DNA of 64,000 bases, from contig OX352774.1 in NCBI GenBank assembly GCA_947095535.1, forward strand, positions 265,767,843 through 265,831,842, given 5' to 3'. The notes under the pieces are model-generated. The model did not search any database. It saw only the letters and a program-made list of their open reading frames with translations, and had not been told where the DNA came from. The stretch comes from Poecilobothrus nobilitatus (Eukaryota; Arthropoda; Insecta; Diptera; Dolichopodidae). Shown piece by piece: positions 60,287 through 64,000 of the stretch (position 1 is the first letter of the stretch; each line of letters starts with the position of its first letter). Both the position numbers and the translations under genes were made by a program.

Positions 60287-63138
60287 TTAGATATTAAATG
60301 AACTTAATACTTAATTGGTCATTACCACTGTTAGTAACTACTAATTAATGTTAGTAATAATGTTAATGATAATAAGAAACAAGAAAAAAACAAAGAAACT
60401 AACATGCAAGTTAGATTAATGACAGATGAAATCGTGTAATGACAGACTAATCATGCAGACTACGAGAATTAACCATGCTCGAGTAAACTGTGTCTCTCAG
60501 TGTTAATTTGTTAACGCTAATATCAAAAAGCTCAGACCTTGAGTTAGTTCCTCTTAACATACGCGAAATAGGCTCAAATTTTCCATAGTCTGTAGATGGA
60601 ACACATTAAGAACCTCGACCGATCTCAAATTATTCAGATTTTCTTTAGACTTCATTCGTTCGCGAATAGAGGGGGAGTTGATATCACCGCGAACAATCTG
60701 CTGAACGAATATGATATCCGCCACTAGACGGCGTGACTGGAGGGAGTTCAAATTAATTAAAAAACGTTTAGCTTCATATGGAGGAAGACGTATAGGATCA
60801 GCCCAAGCAAGGTTGGGTAAAGCGAAACGAAGAAAACTTTTTTGGACCGATTCAATACGTGAAATATCTATATCACGATATGGAGACCATACTTGGTTCT
60901 AGTATTCAAGTATAGGTCTTACATAAGTAGTAAAAAGTTGCGTAATGATATAGGGATCAGAAAACTCTTTTGACCAATGCATAATAAATCCAGAAGTTGA
61001 GTTAGCTTTATTTATTATGGAGTTGCAGTGATTCTTGAAATCTAACCTACTATAAAGGATCAGTCCCAAATCAGAAGTACGATCTGTTCTTTTAATAAGT
61101 TTATCGTTGAGGACGTAATTATAGTCGATTGTTGAGTTATCTCGTAACCTTGAAAAGCTCATAATTAGGCATTTGCTAACATTTAGTTTGAGATTGCTGT
61201 TTCTGCACTATGAACTAAATTGGTTGAGATCATATTGCAACAACTCACAATCACGAGTGGAAGTTATAGTTTTGCAGATTTTGGTATCATCAGCGAAACT
61301 AAGAAGAAGTGAGTGGCATAAACATAGGAGACTGTCATATGTCAACACTACGAAAAATAAAGGACCTAGATGGCTACCTTGTGGCATTCCTGAATTTGCA
61401 ACGTAAGTTACAGAAATGATATATCTAAAAAGGGCTATGAATTGAAAATCCTATTGCTTTATGCTTTTCAAGGATAATTTTATAGGGAATTAGATCAATC
61501 TGTGAATACCACATCAACTTGTTTTTTAGTTTCCATTGTATTAAAAAAAAAAATGTATTCAGAGACGAATTCAGTCATATTAGTAACTGTGGATCTTCCC
61601 TTTTGGAAACCATGTTGTTCTGGTGGAATAAATGGTTGAAAATAATCAACAAAAAACGAGCACATTATTTTTCCAAATAATTTGGGAATAGTTGACAGTT
61701 TAGCAATGGGTCTATAATTCTCAGGGAAAGAGCCACACTGAATTGACAAATTCAATAACTTGCAAATGGAACCTACCAAATTAATTAATATTATTGGTGG
61801 AACTAAGAGAGCTAAACGTCGCGGATTGGAATAAAATTGCGATTTAATTCTCTCAATATAATTTTAAAATATAAAGTATCAGATAGAATTTTGAATTTAT
61901 TATAGATATCAAGAAAGGTGTTATAATGGGCAATGGAATTAGTTTCCATATATTTTCTCCATGAAGAATTTCGTTTGTTCCTCAGAGAAAGCAATTCTTT
62001 AGATGTCCATGGCGCTGAGTAGTTAGAGTATTCATGAGATTTTGTAGGAATTTCTAAGCGTTTAAGGCTGATGTTCAGATTTGATAAAGAAAAAATTGAT
62101 TCCACATTGAGTGAGCCTATAAGTGAGTTTAAATATGTGAAATCAGTTTTGGCAAAATCAAACTTTAGATAATTTTCAGAAATAGAGGGTTAATTGGAGG
62201 AGTTAACATTGAGAAATATATCTATCGGAGGGTGATAGTCGTCTATATTAGTGAAAGTTAATTCACTGGGGATGCCCAACAGTTCTCATGATCTGAAGAA
62301 AAGATAAGATCTAATTGTCTGCCTAAGTTGTTGTAGATCAAGGATATTTAAGCCATCAATAAAAATTGATTCAAAGCTCAGTGAAATATTATCTGCAATC
62401 AAGAAATTATTTGTATCAGACCATAGCCACTTAACGTTTGGAAGATTGAAATCACCGAGAACTAGAAGACTATCAAAAGTAGCAAGTTTACGGCAAATAT
62501 TATTTACCGAAATAATGAGCTCATTATAACTCTCAATTTTGTTAGAATTACTAGGTGAAATATACACAACTATTATGAATAAATTAGCATTTAAGTGCCT
62601 AAAGGAAATTTAAACACAAATCATTTCAAATAGGTCAGAAGATGGCAAATCGACTACACTGCTCAAAAGTGTTGTTTTGACAGATAATAAAACTCCACCA
62701 CCGCGTTGGCTAAAATAGGAGGTAATATTTCTATCAGTACGATAGACTAGAAAATCTTTAAAAAATAGTTCCTCACTATTGATATTAGAGTTGATCCAAG
62801 TTTCAGATAAGGCTAGAATATCGTGCAGAAGAGTAGATTTTAAAAACGTAGAGTGCATTTTAGTACGGAGACCTCTCACGTTTTGGTAAAAGATCGAAAG
62901 GTTCTGTGGTTTTTTGGATTGCGAAGAAATTTCAAATTTTTTCGAAGTAAGTTATCTGGAATAGCTAATTTTAAAGAAGAGCAGCGTTTAGCTGTTATCT
63001 TAGAAATTGAAATACCATTACGAATACAGTCAACATTAATAATCATCATTATTATTATTATTGTTATTATTATTATTATTATTATTATGATTACTATTAT
63101 TATTGTTATTATTATTATTATTGTTATTATTATTATTA

Positions 63139-63170
<32 letters not shown>

Positions 63171-63290
63171 GTTATTATTATTATTATTATTGTTATTATT
63201 ATAATTTTATTGTTATTATTATTATTATTACTATTATTATTATTATTATCTAAGGCAACTTTAGCACTACTCAAAGTATACAATAAAGAA
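60287..63290 (-). mobile_element. LINE 2: non-LTR retrotransposon with endonuclease and RT, disrupted
   Basis: On the minus strand: the APE endonuclease starts at FYQNVRGLRTK near 62,900, with ALSETWINSNINSEELF, a GGGVLLSVKTT block and LVLGDFNLPNVKW near 62,460. The RT carries ENYRPIAKLSTIPKLFGKIM near 61,720, EQHGFQKGRSTVTN near 61,610 and the catalytic FADDTKIC near 61,290. The C-terminal block ADIIFVQQIVRGDINSPSIR leads to a stop at 60,447-60,449. Several stops and frame shifts split it (for example near 62,190, 61,790, 61,495 and 60,590). The 3' UTR runs to the neighbouring element. It is related to LINE 1 in plan, including an AAT-rich tract upstream of the endonuclease, but clearly a different lineage. 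LINE 3 and LINE 2 point tail to tail. Confidence 0.85.
63040..63252. repeat. (ATT)n trinucleotide tract
   Basis: About 210 bp of ATT/GTT/ATA triplets. It gives poly-Asn, poly-Ile or poly-Leu in different frames. It occupies the 5' part of LINE 2, about 140 bp before its endonuclease, paralleling the N-rich tract of LINE 1. Confidence 0.9.
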
Positions 63291-63829
63291 GAAACACTTT
63301 TTTCTTGTTTTATTTTAGTTTATTATTATTTAGTTCATTTGTTTAAATTTGGAATTTAAAGTTTAATTTTATTTTACTAAAATTGCAATTCGCATGTTGT
63401 TTACTTCTAGTCATTTTATTTTACACAATTAATTAACTCGTTAAATAATAAAATAATTATTCTTTTTAATTGATAGTTAATGATGTTTTAACACATCTCA
63501 ACACAAGTTAAAAAGCTGTATAAAGATGTTTAGTTTAGTTTGATTTTCTTTTTGAAATGTTTTTACATATATTTATATATATTGCGTTATAAACTTCTAT
63601 GAAGATAAATAAATAAATTTTTATTATATTTAAGAAATTGTAAAAAAGTAACTATAATATTTAATGTAGCAGTATTAAAGAAATATAGCAATAAAATAAA
63701 TAACCACTTTAAAATTTAAATATTTTATTACGGTTAATGGCATTATGGTTATGGTTAAAAATTATGGTTAAACCGGGGTTTCGTAGTGTAATTTTTTTAA
63801 ACGTTTAAAAACTTAGAATAAGGTTAAGT
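63291..63829. other. AT-rich non-genic sequence
   Basis: No gene is recognised. ATTATGGTTA repeats occur at 63,735-63,770. Confidence 0.4.
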
Positions 63830-64000
63830 TAGGTTAAGGTGGCTGCCGAAAATGAACACTTAGACCGTATTTGGTCCATTGTGATATCTCATAGAAACTT
63901 TTCCATCCCACTCGATAAAACCATTTGAGTTTTTTGAAAAGCGAAGAAGTTAACACACTTCTATTCAGCAGAGTCAAGGCTTCTTGGATTGCCATAATTT
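63830..64000 (+). repeat. Dispersed dipteran repeat, cut by the window edge
   Basis: It starts GTTAAGTTAGGTTAAGGTGG, then CTGCCGAAAATGAACACTTA GACC and TGGTCCATTGTGATAT. This arrangement (AGGTTAGGTT, GTGGCTGCC, CACTTAGAC, GGTCCATTGTGATA) resembles a repeat I have seen in fly genomes. Its class is not known to me. Base composition is more balanced than the neighbourhood. The 3' limit is outside the window. Confidence 0.45.

Noticed and set aside
62853..63359. 168-codon Ile/Leu-rich frame
   Set aside because: It runs antisense across the LINE 2 trinucleotide tract.
63830..63860. Telomere-like AGGTTA repeats
   Set aside because: Only two or three imperfect units, followed by the body of a dispersed repeat; not a telomeric array.
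1..64000. CRISPR array or bacterial operon
   Set aside because: No regularly spaced repeats with unique spacers; genes are intron-bearing and eukaryotic.

Overview
This window looks like nuclear DNA from a higher (brachyceran) fly. It is very AT-rich. The introns inside conserved genes are short, about 50-110 bp in most cases, and every recognisable protein resembles its Drosophila orthologue. The clearest case is the collagen IV NC1 domain, which has the viking-type arrangement. There is no bacterial-style gene organisation.

Layout. Positions 1-29,300 carry no gene I can recognise. This stretch is either intergenic or the long first intron of the collagen gene. It holds a 655-bp terminal-inverted-repeat element (1,467-2,121), an inverted array of short repeats with a ~120-bp tandem repeat between its ends (6,321-7,662), members of one tRNA-derived SINE family (10.7, 13.4, 15.3, 23.6 and 25.7 kb), a dead DDE transposase (20.3-20.8 kb), a Helitron-like element (26.05-27.73 kb) and a LINE scrap (28.7-29.2 kb). 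The first gene is vkg, the collagen IV alpha-2 chain (29,302-35,172, +; ten exons seen, N-terminal exon(s) not found). Next is a cysteine-type SelT (36,542-37,636, -). From 38.4 to 48 kb the sequence is a nested transposon island with several short TIR elements and a ~4.2-kb LINE whose first ORF is asparagine-rich. A tight housekeeping block follows: Bud13 (+), Hop (-), U2af38 (+) and Pet117 (-). From 56.4 kb to the end there are two more LINEs, tail to tail, with a 461-bp element and a 2.57-kb element inserted in or beside them, and a dipteran dispersed repeat at the right edge.

How the genes relate. Bud13 (RES complex) and U2af38 (3' splice site recognition) are both splicing factors. Hop is the Hsp70-Hsp90 co-chaperone. 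SelT is an ER redox protein and Pet117 a mitochondrial cytochrome oxidase assembly factor. They look like a dense constitutive cluster rather than one pathway. Bud13/Hop and U2af38/Pet117 are convergent pairs, and Hop/U2af38 are divergent across 1.1 kb.

The most notable unexplained signal is a group of DNA elements whose ends begin CATA and which leave 7-8 bp target duplications. One sits inside a LINE and removing it restores the LINE reading frame. A 2.57-kb member has a perfect 7-bp duplication. All exon limits were read by eye from splice sites and reading frame; no search was run.
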